From Eledone cirrhosa (lineage: Eukaryota; Mollusca; Cephalopoda; Octopoda; Eledonidae): a stretch of 64,000 nt of DNA. Position 1 is the stretch's first letter; each line of letters begins with the position of its first letter. The translations under genes were made by a program, and so were the position numbers. The notes beneath the pieces were generated by a model. That model did no database searches and was not told the origin of the DNA. It saw nothing but the letters and a program-made list of their open reading frames with translations. The stretch lies in contig OZ024742.1 in the NCBI GenBank assembly GCA_964016885.1, forward strand, positions 11,709,181-11,773,180, given 5' to 3'. Below are positions 63,006-64,000 of the stretch, piece by piece.

Positions 63006-63209
63006 TGTAAAATTTTTTCACAGCCAGAGTAAACCTCTTCAAATGAAGTCGGTGTTATAACGGTATGTCGAACCTATTTGTCTATAAAACTCTTTATATT
63101 GTATTTTGTCTGATGAAGGCATAGCATATTGTTAATATGATATCCCCGAAATATATATAATGAAATAAATATGGTTTTATAAATATAGTTTTCCATTTAT
63201 TTAATATTG
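62981..63209 (+). repeat. Inverted repeat arm 2 (~228 bp, retroelement-end-like)
   Basis: Reverse-complement partner of 61,478-61,705. Order on this strand: CT-rich tail, CACAGCCAGAGTAAACCTCT, GGTATGTCGAACC, CTGATGA, hairpin, GAAATATATATAATG, AAATAAATATGG, then ATTTAATATTG running into a TA tract (about 63,210-63,237). The end next to a TA microsatellite recurs in the family and suggests insertion at, or growth of, TA repeats at that terminus. Confidence 0.9.
63110..63151 (+). other. Hammerhead-ribozyme-like motif: CTGATGA, stem, GAAA
   Basis: CTGATGA (63,110-63,116) and GAAA (63,148-63,151) enclose a hairpin: GG.ATA.CATATT (63,118-63,130), loop GTT, AATATG.TAT.CC (63,134-63,146), eleven pairs with two single mismatches. 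This matches the order of conserved hammerhead boxes, which are known in Penelope-like elements and other small retroelements. Against it, the base of stem II would be an A-C mismatch, and a convincing stem III with a UH cleavage site after GAAA is not obvious in the A/T-rich sequence that follows. It could be a decayed ribozyme or only a family hairpin. Confidence 0.3.
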
Positions 63210-63237
63210 TATATATACATATATATATATATATATC
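63210..63237. repeat. Short (TA)n tract
   Basis: TATATACATATATATATATA-type run directly abutting inverted arm 2. Confidence 0.9.
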
Positions 63238-63635
63238 ATAAAACATGTCTATAGAATCACAAGATAAAATATATGCCATTTCCTCTCCCAATTAGTATAA
63301 TTAACTATATAAAAAATCGAATAGACCAGGCTATAAGAATTAGGCTTCTATGAAGAAATCTCCGACAAATAACCGAAACTAGCCCTTCGCGTCGGCCGCA
63401 ACGGAATATTTATCGAATATTTCGACAGCGTAATCGCCCAGATACAGTCAACTAAACAGAATTAGGTGTAAAATAAACTAGGAGAAAATAGAATACATTT
63501 AAAGACCTCTACCATGGTTTCCTCCGCATTTTGAGTTTTTCAGTAATTATGTAATAATTATATAAACTCGAGCACCGGATTCATCAGGAAATTTGCTCTT
63601 ATCTAGACACTCAATTTTCCAAAGTGATCGCGCCA

Positions 63636-63636
<1 letters not shown>
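63238..63636. other. Intergenic sequence without recognised features
   Basis: Mixed composition with a locally GC-richer patch near 63,383-63,440 (CCCTTCGCGTCGGCCGCAAC). No supported open frame, RNA gene or repeat partner in the window was found. Confidence 0.5.

Positions 63637-63674
<38 letters not shown>
63637..63674. repeat. (TA)n microsatellite
   Basis: About 18 dinucleotides, following CGCCAAGA and preceding ACGAAGGAG. Confidence 0.95.
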
Positions 63675-63675
<1 letters not shown>

Positions 63676-63754
63676 CGAAGGAGATGTGGTAAGGAACCAG
63701 ATGGACCATAACGCACCGGAGTACTCAATAATTAATGTAGTAGTGTGGGTAATA

Positions 63755-63881
63755 GGAAAAAGTATGACCCCGACGGGAGATCTCAAGCCGTTTCGCGGCT
63801 ATTTCTGGACTTCAGAAATTTCTGAGTCCAGAAATAGCCTTCAAAACGGCTTGAGCTCTGCCGTCGGGGTCATACTTTTTC

Positions 63882-63882
<1 letters not shown>
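63755..63882. repeat. 128-bp foldback palindrome (MITE-like hairpin)
   Basis: GGAAAAAGTATGACCCCGAC at 63,755 is matched by the reverse complement ending at 63,882. Pairing continues through CTCAAGCCGTTT / AACGGCTTGAG and GGCTATTTCTGGACT / AGTCCAGAAATAGCC to the centre CAGAAATTTCTG (63,813-63,824). Each arm is 64 bp with only a handful of mismatches and small bulges and almost no loop. No target-site duplication is obvious; the left neighbour is TGTGGGTAATA and the right is a CT tract. It encodes no protein. It resembles a non-autonomous foldback element or an inverted duplication, family not recognised. Confidence 0.9.
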
Positions 63883-63936
<54 letters not shown>

Positions 63937-63937
63937 G
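63881..63937 (+). repeat. (CT)n-(TA)n compound microsatellite
   Basis: CCTCTCTTTCTCTCTCTCTC passes into about 14 TA dinucleotides. An open frame crossing from 63,593 through this tract is an artefact of the microsatellites and the palindrome. Confidence 0.95.
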
Positions 63938-64000
63938 GAGATGAATACATTGGGTATTATACAAGTTTCTTGCCAATTGCGAAGAAGATCGATACATTAA

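Noticed and set aside
62761..63060. Plus-strand Phe/Ser/Leu-rich open frames resembling membrane proteins
   Set aside because: The hydrophobic appearance comes from pyrimidine-rich microsatellite sequence (TTC, CTC, TCT codons), and the end is part of an inverted repeat arm.
63094..63291. Minus-strand 65-codon open frame
   Set aside because: It covers inverted arm 2 and a TA tract. The same sequence occurs in arm 1 as non-coding repeat.
63547..63937. Overlapping 79- and 114-codon open frames
   Set aside because: They run through a TA tract, the 128-bp palindrome and a CT/TA tract. The coding appearance is a by-product of these repeats.

Overview
This window is essentially one giant tandem satellite with no protein-coding gene. 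From base 1 to about 60,397 the + strand repeats a 14-bp unit, consensus AATTCCAGAACGTT, always in the same orientation, for roughly 4,300 units. The array is already in progress at base 1, so its left end lies outside the window. Because 14 is not a multiple of 3 and every unit carries TAA on both strands, each of the six frames is closed about every 42 bp. The few open frames further right are translations of (TA)n or pyrimidine-rich tracts.

The array has layers of longer repetition, visible from shared rare variant units. (1) 1-2,800: diverged, mosaic units. (2) About 2,800-21,600: two adjacent near-identical copies of a 9.34-9.45 kb segment, each containing an older 1.85-1.95 kb duplication. 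(3) 21,600-31,090: rearranged partial copies of the same material, including a third, deleted copy at 24.74-27.72 kb. (4) 31,090-33,230: a 2.1 kb block also present at 21.6-23.85 kb, lying between two copies of a ~1.1 kb block. (5) 33-46 kb: irregular shuffling of a recurring block, with local duplications of 379 and 855 bp. (6) 46,072-53,823: four copies, indistinguishable by eye, of an exact 1,934-bp higher-order repeat (about 138 units). (7) 53.8-60.4 kb: short-period duplications and the array edge. The last ~876 bp, including ~70 bp of non-satellite flank, is duplicated, so a small island of flank lies inside the array at about 59,521-59,592.

From about 60,398 to 64,000 is AT-rich intergenic DNA with long (TA)n tracts, an (ATTTTT)n tract, CT-rich tracts, a pair of ~228-bp inverted repeats about 1.3 kb apart, a more diverged relative of that repeat, and a 128-bp foldback palindrome. 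The inverted-repeat family carries a hairpin between CTGATGA and GAAA, reminiscent of the hammerhead-ribozyme core known from Penelope-like and other retroelements.

The composition (kilobase satellite arrays, long TA microsatellites, dispersed foldbacks, no operons) indicates a eukaryotic nuclear genome, most likely animal. The flank style resembles cephalopod molluscs, but that is an impression rather than a demonstrated identification. The most interesting functional idea is that most units contain TTCnnGAA, the minimal inverted pair of heat-shock-factor sites, which would make this array thousands of potential HSF half-site pairs. This is unproven.
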